Assembly (NCBI GenBank): GCA_963575645.1
Contig: OY754472.1
Coordinates: forward strand, 26,413,401 to 26,477,400
From: Xanthostigma xanthostigma
Taxonomy: Eukaryota; Arthropoda; Insecta; Raphidioptera; Raphidiidae
DNA: 64,000 nt
Reading direction: 5' to 3'
Part shown: one piece after another, positions 1 through 10,905 of the stretch
How the letters are laid out: each line of letters begins with the position of its first letter
Numbering within the stretch: the first letter of the stretch is position 1
Made by a program: the position numbers and the translations under genes
The notes under the pieces: generated by a model
The model's input: only the letters and a program-made list of their open reading frames with translations
The model's database searches: none
What the model was told of the DNA's origin: nothing

Positions 1-3000
1 TTTCCATTTTCTTATGAGAGAATGATCTAAACCTGAATGTTATAGTGTAAATAGACTTACCCTCATGAAATAAAGCAATTTTGCCTATAAGGACTCATTT
101 GCACCTAATTGTCATAAAGCATGTAAAAACTGCTTGTATGCGTTAAAATAATGGTTAATATGCAGTTTGCATTTTCTTATGAGAGAATGATCCAAACCTG
201 AATGTTATAGTGTAAATAGACTAACCCTCATGAAATAAAGCAATTTTGCCTATAAGGACTCATTTGCCCCTAATTGTCCTAAAACATGTAAAAACTGCTT
301 GTATGCGTTAAAATAATGGTTAATATGCAGTTTGCATTTTCTTATGAGAGAATAATCCAAACCTGAATTATATAGTGTAAATAGACTTAACTTCATAAAA
401 TAAAGCAATTTTGCCTATAAAGACTCATTTGCCCCTCATTGTCATAAAGCATGTAAAAACTGCTTGTATGCGTTAAAATAATGGTTAATATGCAGTTTGC
501 ATTTTCTTATGAGAGAATGATCCAAACCTGAATGTTATAGTGTAAATTGACTTACCTTTGTAAAATAAAGCAATTTTGCCTATAAGGACTCATTTGCACG
601 CAATAGTCGTGAAGCATGTAAAAACTGCTTGTCTGCGTTAAAATAATGGTTAATATGCAGTTTGCATTTTCTTATGAGAGAATAATCCAAACCTGAATAA
701 TATAGTGTAAGTAGACTAACCTTCATGAAATAAAGCAATTTTGCCTATAAGGACTCATTTGCACCTAAGTGTCATAAAGCTTGTAAAAACTGCTTGTATG
801 CGTTAAAATAATATTAAATATGCAGTTTGCATTTTCTTATGAGAGAATGATCCAAACCTAATTGTTATAGTGTAAATAGACTAACCCTCATAAATAAAAC
901 AATTTTGCCTATAAGGACTCATTTGCCCCTAATTGTCATAAAGCATGTAAAAACTGCTTGTATGCGTTAAAATAATGGTTAATATGCAGTTTGCATTTTC
1001 TTATGAGAGAATGATCCAAACCTGATTGTTATAGTGTAAATAGACTTACCCTCATGAAATAATGCAATTTTGCCAAAAAGGTCTCATTTGCACCTAATTG
1101 TCATAAAGCTTGTAAAAACTGCTTGTATGCGTTAAAATAATAGTTAATATGCAGTTTGCCTTTTCTTATGAGAGAATGATCCAAACCTGAATGTTATAGT
1201 TTAAGTAAACTTACCTTTGTAAAATAAAGCAATTTTGCCTATAAGGACTCATTTGCCCCTAATTGTTATAAAGCATATAAAAACTGCTTGTATGCGTTAA
1301 AATAATGGTTAATATGCAGTTTGCATTTTCTTATGAGAGAATGATCCAAACCTGAATGTTATAGTGTAAATAGACTTACCTTTGTAAAATAAAGCAATTT
1401 TGCCTATAAGGACTCATTTGCACGCAATTGTCGTGAAGCATGTAAAAACTGCTTGTCTGCGTGAAAATGATAGAAACTATGCAGTTTCCATTTTCTTATG
1501 AGAGAATGATCCAAACCTGAATGTTATAGTGTAAATAGACTTACCCTCATGAAATAAAGCAATTTTGCCTATAAAGACTTATTTGCACCTAATTGTCGTA
1601 AAGCATGTAAAAACTGCTTGTCTGCGTTTAAATAATGGTTAATATGCAGTTTGCATTTTCTTATTAGAGAATGATCCAAACCTGAATGTTATAGTGTAAA
1701 TAGACTTACCCTCATGAAATAATGCAATTTTGCCTATAAGGACTTAATTGCACCTAATTGTCGTAAACCATGTAAAAACTGCTTGTCTGCGTGAAAATGA
1801 TAGTCAATATTCAGTTTGCATTTTCTTATGAGAGAATGATCCAAACCTGAATGTTATAGTGTAAACAGACTTATCCTCATGAAATAAAGCAATTTTGCCT
1901 ATAAGGACTCATTTGCAACTAATTGTCATAAAGCATGTAAAAACTGCTTGTATGCGTTAAAATAATGGTTAATATGCAGTTTGCATTTTCTTATGAGAGA
2001 ATGATCCAAACCTGAATTATATAGTGTAAATAGACTAACCTTCATGAAATAAAGCAATTTTGACTATAAGGACTCATTTGCACCTAATTGTCATAAAGCT
2101 TGTAAAAAATGTTTGTATGCGTTAAAATAATACTTAATATGCAGTTTGCATTTTCTTATGAGAGAATGATCGAAACTTGAATGTTATAGTTTAAGTAAAC
2201 TTACCTTTGTAAAATAAAGCAATTTTGCCTATAAGGACTCATTTGCACCTAATTGTCGTAAAGCATGTAAAAACTGCTTGTCTGCGTTAAAATAATGGTT
2301 AATTCGCAGTTTGCATTTTCTTATGAGAGAATGATATAAACCTAAATGTTATAGTGTAAATAGACTAACCCTAATGAAATAAAGCAATTTTGCCTAAAAG
2401 GACTCATTTGCACCTAATTGTCATAAAGCATGTAAAAACTGCTTGTATGCGTTAAAATAATGGTTAATATGCAGTTTGCATTTTCTTATGAGAGAATGAT
2501 CCAAACCTGAATGTTATAGTTTAAGTAAACATACCTTTGTAAAATAAAGCAATTTTGCCTATAAGGACTCATTTGCACCTAATTGTAAAGCATGTAAAAA
2601 CTGCTTCTCTGCGTTAAAATAATGGTTAATATGCAGTTTGCATTTTCTTATGAGAGAATGATCCAAACCTGAATGTTATAGTGCAAATAGACTTACCTTT
2701 GTAAAATAAAGCAATTTTGCCTATAAGGACTCATTTGCACGCAATTGTCGTGAAGCATGTAAAAACTGCTTGTCTGCGTTAAAATAATGGTTAATATGCA
2801 GTTTGCATTTTCTTATGAGAGAATGATCCAAACCTGAATGTTATAGTCTAAATAGACTTACCTTTGTAAAATAAAGCAATTTTGCCTATAAGGACTCATT
2901 TGCACGCAATTGTCGTAAAGCATGTAAAAACTGCTTGTCTGCGTTAAAATGATAGTAAATATGCAGTTTGCATTTTCTTATGAGAGAATGATCCAAACCT

Positions 3001-5640
3001 GAATGTTATAGTGTAAATAGACTTACCTTCATGAAATAAAGCAATTTTGCCTATAAGGACTCATTTGCCCCTAATTGTCATAAAGCATGTAAAAACTGCT
3101 TGTATGCGTTAAAATAATGGTTAATATGCAGTTTGCATTTTCTTATGAGAGAATGATCCAAACCTGAATGTTATAGTGTAAATAGACTTACCTTCATGAA
3201 ATAAAGCAATTTTGCCTATAAGGACTCATTTGCCCCTAATTGTCATAAAGCATGTAAAAACTGCTTGTATGCGTTAAAATAATGGTTAATATGCAGTTTG
3301 CATTTTCTTATGAGAGAATGATCCAAACCTGAATGTTATAGTCTAAATAGACTTACCTTTGTAAAATAAAGCAATTTTGCCTATAAGGACTTATTTGCAC
3401 GCAATTGTCGTGAAGCATGTAAAAACTGCTTGTCTGCGTTAAAATGATAGTAAATATGCAGTTTGCATTTTCTTATGAGAGAATGATCCAAACCTGAATG
3501 TTATAGTGTAAATAGACTAACCCTCATGAAATAAAGCAATTTTGCCTATCAGGACTCATTTGCACCTAATTGTCATAAAGCTTGTAAAAACTGCTTGTAT
3601 GCGTTAAAATAATGGTTAATATGCAGTTTGCATTTTCTTATGAGATAATGATCCAAACCTAAAAGATATAGTGTAAATAGACTAACCCTCATGAAATAAA
3701 GCAATTTTGCCTATAAGGACTCATTTGCACCTAATTGTCATAAAGCTTGTAAAAACTGCTTGTCTGCGTTAAAATAATGGTTAAAATGCAGTTTGCATTT
3801 TCTTATGAGAGAATGATCTAAACCTGAATGTTATAGTGTAAATAGACTTACCCTCATGAAATAAAGCAATTTTGCCTATAAGGACTCATTTGCACCTAAT
3901 TGTCATAAAGCATGTAAAAACTGCTTGTATGCGTTAAAATAATGGTTAATATGCAGTTTGCATTTTCTTATGAGAGAATGATCCAAAACTGAATGATATA
4001 GTGTAAATAGACTTACCTTCATGAAATAACACAATTTTGCTTATAAGGACTCATTTGCCCCTTATTGTCATAAAGCATGTAAAAACTGCTTGTATGCGTT
4101 AAAATAATATCTAATATGCAGTTTGCATTTTCTTATGACAGAATGATCCAAACCTGAATGGTATAGTGTAAATAGACTTAACTTCATGAAATAAAGCAAT
4201 TTTGCCTATAAGGACTCATTTGCCCCTAATTGTCATAAAGCATGTAAAAACTGCTTGTAGGCGTTAAAATAATGGTTAATATGCAGTTTGCATTTTCTTA
4301 TGAGAGAATGATCCAAACCTGAATGTTATAGTGTAAGTAAACTTACCTTTGTGAAATAAAGCAATTTTGCCTATAAGGACTCATTTGCACCTAATTGTCG
4401 TTAAGCATGTAAAAACTGCTTGCCTGCGTTAAAATAATGGTTAATATGCAGTTTGCATTTTCTTATGAGAGAATGATTTAAACCTGAATTATATAGTGTA
4501 AATAGACTAACCTTCATGAAATAAAGCAATTTTGCCTATAAGGACTCATTTGCCCCTAATTGTCATAAAGCATGTAAAAACTGCTTGTAGGCGTTAAAAT
4601 AATGGTTAATATGCAGTTTGCATTTTCTTATGAGAGAATGATCCAAACCTGAATGTTATAGTGTAAATAGACTTACCTTCATGAAATAAAGCAATTTTGC
4701 CTATAAGGACTCATTTGCCCCTAATTGTCATGAAGCATGTAAAAACTGCTTGTATGCGTTAAAATAATGGTTAATATGCAGTTTGCATTTTCTTATGAGA
4801 GAATGATCCAACCCTGAATTTTATAGTCTAAATAGACTTACCTTTGTAAAATAAAGCAATTTTGCCTATAAGGACTCATTTGCACGCAATTGTCGTGAAG
4901 CATGTAAAAACTGCTTGTCTGCGTGAAAATGATAGTAAATATTCAGTTTGCATTTTCTTATGAGAGAATGATCTAAACCTGAATGTTATAGTGTAAATAG
5001 ACTAACCCTCATGAAATAAAGCAATTTTGCCTATCAGGACTCATTTGCACCTAATTGTCATAAAGCTTGTAAAAACTGCTTGTATGCGTTAAAATAATGG
5101 TTAATATGCAGTTTGCATTTTCTTATGAGATAATGATCCAAACCTAAAAGATATAGTGTAAATAGACTAACCCTCATGAAATAAAGCAATTTTGCCTATA
5201 AGGGCTCATTTGCACCTAATTGTCATAAAGCTTGTAAAAACTGCTTGTCTGCGGTAAAATAATGGTTAAAATGCAGTTTGCATTTTCTTATGAGAGAATG
5301 ATCCAAACCTGAATGTTATTGTGTAAATAGACTTACCTTCATGAAATAAAGCAATTTTGCCTATAAGGACTTATTTGCCCCTAATTGTCATAAAGCATGT
5401 AAAAACTGCTTGTATGCGTTAAAATAATGGTTAATATGCAGTTTGCATTTTCTTATGAGAGAATGATCCAAACCTGAATGTTATAGTTTAAGTAAACTTA
5501 CCTTTGTAAAATAAAGCAATTTTGCCTATAAGGTTTCATTTGCCCCTAATTGTCATAAAGCATGTAAAAACTGCTTGTATGCGTTCAAATAATGGTTAAT
5601 ATGCAGTTTGCATTATCTTATGAGAGAATGATCCAAACCT

Positions 5641-5830
5641 GAATGTTATAGTGTAAATAGACTTACCCTCAAAAATAAAGCAATTTTGCCTATAAAGACT
5701 TATTTGCACCTAATTGTCGTAAAGCATGTAAAAACTGCTTGTCTGTGTTTAAATAATGGTTAATATGCAGTTTGCATTTTCTTATTAGAGAATGATCTAA
5801 ACCTGAATGTTATAGTGTAAATAGACTTAC
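5641..5830 (+). repeat. Satellite monomer matching the transposon target (empty-site homologue)
   Basis: This stretch carries GTCGTAAAGCATGTAAAAAC without insertion (CATG at 5725-5728). It is followed by the rare variants GTCTGTGTTTAAATAATGG, CTTATTAGAGAATGATCTAA and CTTACCTTCATG. Exactly these variants follow the transposon on its right side (10939-11060). It is the closest insertion-free relative of the right flank. Two other uninterrupted relatives of the left flank have CATG at 1604-1607 and 14729-14732. Confidence 0.85.
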
Positions 5831-6540
5831 CTTCATGAAATAAAGCAATTTTGCCTATAAGGACTCATTTGCCCCTAATTGTCATAAAGCATGTAAAAAC
5901 TGCTTGTATGCGTTAAAATAATGGTTAATATGCAGTTTGCATTTTCTTATGAGAGAATGATCCAAACCTGATTGTTATAGTGTAAATAGATTTACCCTCA
6001 TGAAATAATGCAATTTTGCCTATAAGGACTTTTGCACCTAATTGTCGTAAACCATGTAAAAACTGCTTGTCTGCGTGAAAATGATAGTCAATATTCAGTT
6101 TGCATTTTCTTATGAGAGAATGATACAAACCTGAATGTTATAGTGTAAACAGACTTACCCTCATGAAATAAAGCAATTTTGCCTATAAGGACTCATTTGC
6201 ACCTAATTGTTATAAAGCATGTAAAAACTGCTTGTATGCGTTAAAATAATGGTTAATATGCAGTTTGCATTTTCTTATGAGAGAATGATCCAAACCTGAA
6301 TTATATAGTGTAAATAGACTAACCTTCATGAAATAAAGCAATTTTGACTATAAGGACTCATTTGCCCCTAATTGTCATAAAGCTTGTAAAAACTGCTTGT
6401 ATGCGTTAAAATAATATTAAATATGCAGTTTGCATTTTCTTATGAGAGAATGATCCAAACCTAATTGTTATAGTGTAAATAGACTAACCCTCATAAATAA
6501 AACAATTTTGCCTATAAGGACTCATTTGCCCCTAATTGTC

Positions 6541-6850
6541 GTAAAGCATGTAAAAACTGCTTTTCTGCGTTAAAATTATGGTTATTATGCAGTTTGCATT
6601 TTCTTATGAGAGAATAATCCAAACCTGAATTATAGAGTGTAAATAGACTAACCTTCATTAAATAAAGCAATTTTGCCTATAAAGACTCATTTGCACCTAA
6701 TTGTCGTAAAGCATGTAAAAACTGCTTTTCTGCGTTAAAATTATGGTTATTATGCAGTTTGCATTTTCTTATGAGAGAATAATCCAAACCTGAATTATAG
6801 AGTGTAAATAGACTAACCTTCATTAAATAAAGCAATTTTGCCTATAAGGA
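6541..6850 (+). repeat. Tandem duplication of a single rare monomer variant
   Basis: Two adjacent monomers starting at 6541 and 6706 share the same rare changes: TTTTCTGCG, AAAATTATGGTTATTATGCAG, TATAGAGTGTAAATAG and CTTCATTAAATAAAG. The step is exactly 165 bp. They look identical until about 6850, where the second copy reads AAGGACTC instead of AAAGACTC. This is what one-monomer unequal exchange or slippage would leave. Confidence 0.9.
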
Positions 6851-8034
6851 CTCATTTGCCCCTAATTGTCATAAAGCATGTAAAAACTGCTTGTATGCGT
6901 TAAAATAATGGTTAATATGCAGTTTGCATTTTCTTATGAGAGAATGATCCAAACCTGAATGTTATAGTATAAATAGACTAACCATCATGAAATAAAGCAA
7001 TTTTGCCTATAAGGACTCATTTGCACCTAATTGTCATAAAGCTTGTAAAAACTGTTTGTATGCGTTAAAATAATAGTTAATATGCAGTTTGCATTTTCTT
7101 ATGAGAGAATGATCGAAACCTGAATGTTATAGTTTAAGTAAACTTACCTTTGTAAAATAAAGCAATTTTGCCTATAAGGACTCATTTGCACCTAATTGTC
7201 GTAAAGCATGTAAAATCTGCTTGTCTGCGTTAAAATAATGGTTAATATGCAGTTTGCATTTTCTTATGAGAGAATGATCCAAACCTGAATGTTATAGTGT
7301 AACTAGACTTACCTTCATGAAATAAAGCAATTTTGCCTATAAGGACTCATTTGCCTTTAATTGTCATAAAGCAAGTAAAAACTGCTTGTATGCGTTAAAA
7401 TAATGGTTAATATGCAGTTTGCATTTTCCTATGAGAGAATGATCCAAACCTGAATGTTATAGTGTAAATAGACTTACCTTTGTAAAATAAAGCAATTTTG
7501 CCTATAAGGACTCATTTGCACGCAAATGTCGTGAAGCAGGTAAAAACTGCTTGTATGCGTTAAAATAATGGTTAATTCGCAGTTTGCATTTTCTTATGAG
7601 AGAATGATCCAAACCTGAATGATATAGTGTAAATAGACTAACCCTCATGAAATAAAGCAATTTTGCCTATAAGGACTCATTTGCACCTAATTGTCATAAA
7701 GCTTGTAAAAACTGCTTGTATGCGTTAAAATAATGGTTAATATTATGCAGTTTGCATTTTCTGATGAGAGAATAATCCAAACCTGAATTATATAGTGTAA
7801 ATAGACTTACCTTTGTAAAATAAAGCAATTTTGCCTATAAGGACTCATTTGCACGCAATTGTCGTGAAGCATGTAAAAACTGCTTGTCTGCGTGAAAATG
7901 ATAGAAAATATGCAGTTTCCATTTTCTTATGAGAGAATGATCCAAACCTGAATGTTATAGTGTAAATAGACTTACCCTCATGAAATAAAGCAATTTTGCC
8001 TATAAAGACTTATTTGCACCTAATTGTCGTAAAG

Positions 8035-8038
8035 CATG
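8035..8038. repeat. Target site duplication, left copy (CATG)
   Basis: The satellite normally reads AAGCATGTAAAAACTGC. Here it reads AAGCATG and then breaks into foreign sequence. CATG recurs directly after the foreign block at 10935-10938, where the satellite resumes as CATGTAAAAACTGC. One CATG is present in every uninterrupted monomer of this type, so a 4-bp duplication is the simplest reading. CATG is self-complementary, which makes the exact edge slightly ambiguous. Confidence 0.85.
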
Positions 8039-8040
8039 AC

Positions 8041-8068
8041 GAACCCCAGTTTCAAAACCTGCCTTTAG
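8041..8068 (+). repeat. Left terminal inverted repeat (28 bp)
   Basis: Begins GAACCCCAGTTTCAAAACCT and ends GCCTTTAG. It is the exact reverse complement of 10906-10933; similarity stops abruptly after base 28. Two bases (A, C at 8039-8040) lie between it and the target duplication, against one (T at 10934) on the right, so the very ends are not perfectly symmetrical. It contains the motif GTTTCAAAACCTGCC, which is repeated internally and is a likely transposase-binding site. Confidence 0.97.
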
Positions 8069-8243
8069 CTCATTTGCAGCTTTCGAGAAAACTACAAAAA
8101 ATGGTTCAAACTTACAATAAAGCATATTTAAACTCGACAAATTTTCTCTAGATGGCAGGATGGATTTAGAAACAAAATATATTTTTTTTAATTTGAATAG
8201 TTGACGTAAAAGTGCATTTTTTTTTTAAATAAAATTTACTTGT

Positions 8244-8258
8244 GGCATGTTATGAAAC
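8244..8258 (+). promoter_or_regulatory. Subterminal transposase-site-like motif, left copy 1
   Basis: GGCATGTTATGAAAC. It matches the right-TIR core GGCAGGTTTTGAAAC at 13 of 15 positions. It lies inverted relative to the motif inside the left TIR. Repeated end-proximal motifs of this kind are commonly transposase-binding sites in DNA transposons; binding here is inferred. Confidence 0.6.
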
Positions 8259-8303
8259 AAATTCATATATATGACTTATTTTGTAGCAAATTCTATATTT
8301 AAG

Positions 8304-8318
8304 GGCATAATTTGAAAC
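8304..8318 (+). promoter_or_regulatory. Subterminal transposase-site-like motif, left copy 2
   Basis: GGCATAATTTGAAAC. It shares 12 of 15 positions with the right-TIR core GGCAGGTTTTGAAAC and has the same orientation as the copy at 8244. Start-to-start spacing between the two is 60 bp. Confidence 0.55.
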
Positions 8319-8435
8319 ATAATAAAACTGTAAGCGATTCTGCAAAATCCAGTGGCAGTACATTAGGAAATAGTTTATTAATTGATAAAAAAATAATAAG
8401 TACATACTATATAAATAGTTATTTCAAAAAAACGT

Positions 8436-8441
8436 TTTATT
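8436..8441 (-). terminator. Candidate poly(A) signal of the transposase gene
   Basis: TTTATT on the + strand, AATAAA on the minus strand, about 170 bp downstream of the TAA stop at 8609-8611. It is the first canonical hexamer after the stop. The region is AT-rich, so chance occurrence is possible. Confidence 0.45.
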
Positions 8442-8608
8442 AAAAAAAATACACTCTGGGTAAATAAAAATAAATTGTAAACTATTACATTTTTATCTGT
8501 TAAATTATTATTAAATTATATTTATCCATTAAAAATAACTTTTTTTCACAACCATTTCAATCACAAAAAAAATTAAAAAAATATCATAGATTTTCAGTCT
8601 TATCTGCA

Positions 8609-10287
8609 TTATACAAATAATAATTCTGCATCTTCTTGTCGCTCACAGAGCGTTTCTTGACAATCTTGTTCATCAGTTGTTCCCAGACTTTTGTAAAAAG
8701 ATAGCATATCTATATTCACCCAATCTTCACCATAATGTTTAGTAAGAAGATTTCTTATGTCTTTTAGTTTACTCTCGCTAACAGAATTCTTTTTTTCTAT
8801 TTCAGTTGGCTGAATTAATTTCATGCCTCTTCGATAAATTGTTTTTGGAACACCCAAATCATTTTTATAATTTGGCTCGCCGCGAATCAAAATACCAGAT
8901 TTTCCTTTTGTTAGAATAAACCTTTTCGTGGATTGAAACTGAAAATGCCATTGACTTGGTAATTTCAAACACCTTTTACACTCCGATTTCCAGTCAAATA
9001 CTTTCACATTTTCCCCTAATTTCAAAACTGTTGAATGATTTCCAATTATATTTTCATAAGTTTGCGGCTCAACAATAACTTCCATTTTACGTAAATCTTT
9101 CTCAATTGTCCCGAACACTCTATCGGGTGGAATGTATGAATGTCCAGTCACTGGAAATATAAGTTCAATTTTTTTTATGTTCTTAGGAGCTTCTGATAAA
9201 AACCATTTCATACACATCGCTATTACTGTAGAATTTTTATTCTGGCCTCCACAGCCATCGGCCACTAATCGTATTGTTTCTATATTTTTATCAAAATTTA
9301 TATTGTGCGAAAGTTGGTGGTATACCGCACTGGCAATTTGATTTGACCCCTTGACCATTTCGTTTTCCGTCCAGCAATAACTGGTTACATTATTTTTATT
9401 CAATTTGACTTTTGAATGGCCCACCACTATGCAGAAATTGTAAAAATTTACTTGCCTAGAAAAATATGCAGACTGGTCAGGTAATTTGGGTAGAGGCATA
9501 TTTTTCTGGCAATCATAGGACATAATAAGAATGTCTGGTCGATCTTCTTGCAGAAAACTGAAAAAGGCTTTTGCTCTTAATTTACGGATTCTTTTTTTTA
9601 TTATTATTGAACTTTTTACGTCAGCATTTTTTTCGGATCTAATTTGTTGACCCAAACTCAAACAAGTTGAGCACAGATCTGATTGAGGTGAACCAAATCC
9701 AATATTGTAATTTCTTAAAAAAATATTTCGAAAAAACCAGTGGGTCACTTTCTTGTCGGTAGTATTATTAAACATTCTCCACATTTTGGTTAAATTGAGA
9801 TCTGATGATAAATACTGCCGGTATTTAATTTTATTACGACAGTAATGTTTTTCAGAAGTTTGAAATGACTCAATAAAGCGTTTAACTTCTTCTTTTTGTG
9901 TAGCACTTTTTTTGCTTCTTCGATCGCCCCCTCTATTTTCTTTAGGAGTTTGACCATCAGAATGAAATCTTCTTAAAATTCCTTGCACTCGAGTTTTATT
10001 TATTCTTAATATATTTAAAAATGCGTTTCTGCACACTTTATAGGATATGGAAAACTTAAAGTCAAAGACATAATAACTAATAGAAATGCTCTTCTTCTTT
10101 GGTCCATTGTTACTTTTACGGATGCCGTTATCCGTATTTTAATATAAAATTATCTTGTGCCGTTTTTGTTTTGTTTCGGTAGAAAGCTCTGTGGAAGTCA
10201 AGGATGGTTTTTGATTTTATTGATTTACATTGGAAACGCTTATTCTGATGACATTTTGGCATTTTAGGTAAGTTTTTTGCTTCGTAA
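8609..10287 (-). pseudogene. Transposase-like gene, exon 2 (main body), one frame offset
   Basis: Likely the transposase that mobilises the surrounding element, acting in the nucleus on its TIRs. The frame is open from 10138 down to the TAA at 8609-8611 (509 codons). Counting from the V of VCRNAFLN (10036) as residue 1, visible features are: basic ENRGGDRRS (33-41); a Cys pair DLCSTC (120-125); IMSYDCQKNMPLPKLPDQ (171-188); YCWTENEMVKGSNQIAS (220-236); VADGCGGQNKN (258-268); FPVTGHSYIPPDRVFGTIEK (294-313); CKRC (353-356). D175, D260 and D305 or E312 are candidate RNase H-fold acidic residues, by inference. The motif set matches my memory of the DUF7869-type invertebrate family. Upstream, 10286-10131 reads in another frame (KCHQNKRFQC, DFHRAFYRNKTKTAQDNFIL), which also fits the family's N-terminal part. 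That frame stops at 10128-10130, while the main frame opens at 10138, so a small indel near 10139-10100 probably breaks this copy. No plausible intron resolves it, because the stop precedes any usable GT donor. Confidence 0.8.
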
Positions 10288-10509
10288 CTGCAACAAATTA
10301 TTAACAATCTATTAGTATAATACCCAAAATGCAATTATTATAGTAGCTAAGTTTTCAGAATCAGAAAAATGTAAATGCATAAATTAGTACAGCAAGTTGA
10401 ATAGACTACAAGCGCTTCTAGCATTTGTTAAAAAATAGCCTTATGTGTAGAGAATATAACTACGCCACTGCAAAAACTGTCATTGGAAGTTTTACAAAAC
10501 TTGACTTAC
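10288..10509 (-). other. Predicted intron of the transposase gene (222 bp, GT-AG)
   Basis: On the minus strand the donor is AAACG|GTAAGT (GT at 10509-10508), a consensus 5' splice site. The acceptor is ATAATTTGTTGCAG|TTACG (AG at 10289-10288), preceded by a T-rich stretch. Splicing joins CG to T, giving an Arg codon, and keeps the frame from QWKKNIQKRK into YEAKNLPKMPKCH. Without splicing, exon 1 runs straight into a TAA formed by the donor. The junction fits the family's basic region followed by a Cys-containing region. Predicted only, no transcript evidence. Confidence 0.7.
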
Positions 10510-10607
10510 CGTTTTCTTTTCTGAATATTTTTCTTCCATTGGCTGGGATCTGCTGTAACTTTCCTGGCGTGTTGCCGGGTTGTTTGTGTAACATAATTTG
10601 TTTCCAT
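10510..10607 (-). CDS. Transposase-like gene, exon 1 (N-terminus)
   Basis: About 33 codons from ATG at 10607-10605 (GAAATGG context): METNYVTQTTRQHARKV, then SQWKKNIQKRK, ending on the splice donor. The basic WKKN..KRKR segment is what I expect at the N-terminus of this family and may help DNA binding or nuclear import (inference). The frame stays open upstream to ATGs at 10688 (MAKLVF, also good context) and 10772. I prefer 10607 because the upstream residues look non-family, and because the region around 10735-10782 carries transposon subterminal motifs and is more likely noncoding. With exon 2 the full-length protein would be about 590 residues. Confidence 0.6.
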
Positions 10608-10712
10608 TTCAGTTATATAAAAATAATTAAACACTTTTAAAACCTTAAAACCGCACGAGAACAAACAAGTGAACACAAGCTTGGCCATATTGAATTTAAC
10701 AGATACTACCTT

Positions 10713-10722
10713 CTGATTGGTC
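10713..10722 (-). promoter_or_regulatory. CCAAT-box-like promoter element for the transposase gene
   Basis: The minus strand reads GACCAATCAG, an extended CCAAT box, about 105 bp upstream of the preferred ATG and 25 bp upstream of the alternative ATG at 10688. A TATATAA-like stretch at 10612-10620 lies too close to the preferred start to serve it as a TATA box. A single promoter motif is weak evidence. Confidence 0.4.
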
Positions 10723-10734
10723 AAGAAGTCAAAA

Positions 10735-10749
10735 GACATGTTTTGTAAC
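10735..10749 (+). promoter_or_regulatory. Subterminal transposase-site-like motif, right copy 1
   Basis: GACATGTTTTGTAAC. It shares 12 of 15 positions with the right-TIR core GGCAGGTTTTGAAAC, in the same orientation. A related half, TTTGTAACAAAT, follows at 10757-10767. Confidence 0.5.
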
Positions 10750-10767
10750 AAATTCTTTGTAACAAAT

Positions 10768-10782
10768 GGCAAGTTTTGAATA
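10768..10782 (+). promoter_or_regulatory. Subterminal transposase-site-like motif, right copy 2
   Basis: GGCAAGTTTTGAATA. It shares 12 of 15 positions with GGCAGGTTTTGAAAC and is in the same orientation as the right TIR and the neighbouring copies. Confidence 0.55.
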
Positions 10783-10815
10783 TTGATATTTGAATTAATA
10801 TTTCTCGTGTCAGGT

Positions 10816-10830
10816 GGCCGATTTTGAACC
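10816..10830 (+). promoter_or_regulatory. Subterminal transposase-site-like motif, right copy 3
   Basis: GGCCGATTTTGAACC. It shares 12 of 15 positions with GGCAGGTTTTGAAAC. Together with 10735, 10768 and the TIR copy at 10911-10925 it forms a series of four direct repeats toward the right end. Confidence 0.55.
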
Positions 10831-10905
10831 GAAACATAATATTAAATAAAACAGTTTTAGTAGAAGTATCGATTGGTGTATATAACTCCATATTGACCAA
10901 AATGT

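Larger units (their letters stand above)
1..8038 (+). repeat. 165-bp satellite DNA array, left segment
   Basis: About 49 head-to-tail monomers. The block CTTATGAGAG recurs at 11, 176, 341, 506, 671 and 836, an exact 165-bp step; small indels shift it later (a 1-bp loss near 890, a 4-bp loss near 6030, a 3-bp gain near 7743). Well-conserved blocks are TTTGCATTTTCTTATGAGAG, ATGATCCAAACCTGAAT, AATAAAGCAATTTTGCC and GTAAAAACTGCTTGT. Variable blocks are the CCCTCATG / CTTCATG / CTTTGTAA segment, the ACCTAATTGTCATAAAG / ACGCAATTGTCGTGAAG segment, and GTATGCGTTAAAATAATGG / GTCTGCGTGAAAATGATAG. Monomer classes are interspersed without one clean higher-order period here. No gene is supported in this stretch; short open frames are by-products of the repeat. 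The right end is the transposon insertion point. Whether the array is centromeric or subtelomeric cannot be told from sequence. Confidence 0.98.
8069..8608. other. Transposon 3' noncoding region
   Basis: About 540 bp of very AT-rich sequence between the left TIR and the stop codon of the transposase gene. I find no coding frame worth reporting. It holds two copies of the subterminal 15-bp motif and, on the minus strand, the first AATAAA downstream of the stop (TTTATT on + at 8436-8441), with another at 8374-8379. It would be the 3' UTR of the transposase transcript plus the subterminal transposition region. Confidence 0.75.

Noticed and set aside
5925-6128. 67-codon minus-strand frame in the satellite
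   Set aside because: It is the monomer read in one frame. The monomer is 165 bp (55 codons), so a frame re-enters itself, but the usual monomer has stops where it reads GTCATAAAG and CTATAAGG. It opens only where variants GTCGTAAA or CCGATAAGG occur, so it is chance.
8152-8172. A further subterminal motif copy (GGCAGGATGGATTTAGAAAC)
   Set aside because: It matches the TIR core only if several extra bases are allowed in the middle; too loose to list with the others.
9132-9341. 69-codon plus-strand frame inside the transposon
   Set aside because: Antisense to the well-supported transposase exon 2; a shadow frame.
10425-10640. 71-codon plus-strand frame inside the transposon
   Set aside because: Antisense to exon 1 and the intron, with no recognisable domain.
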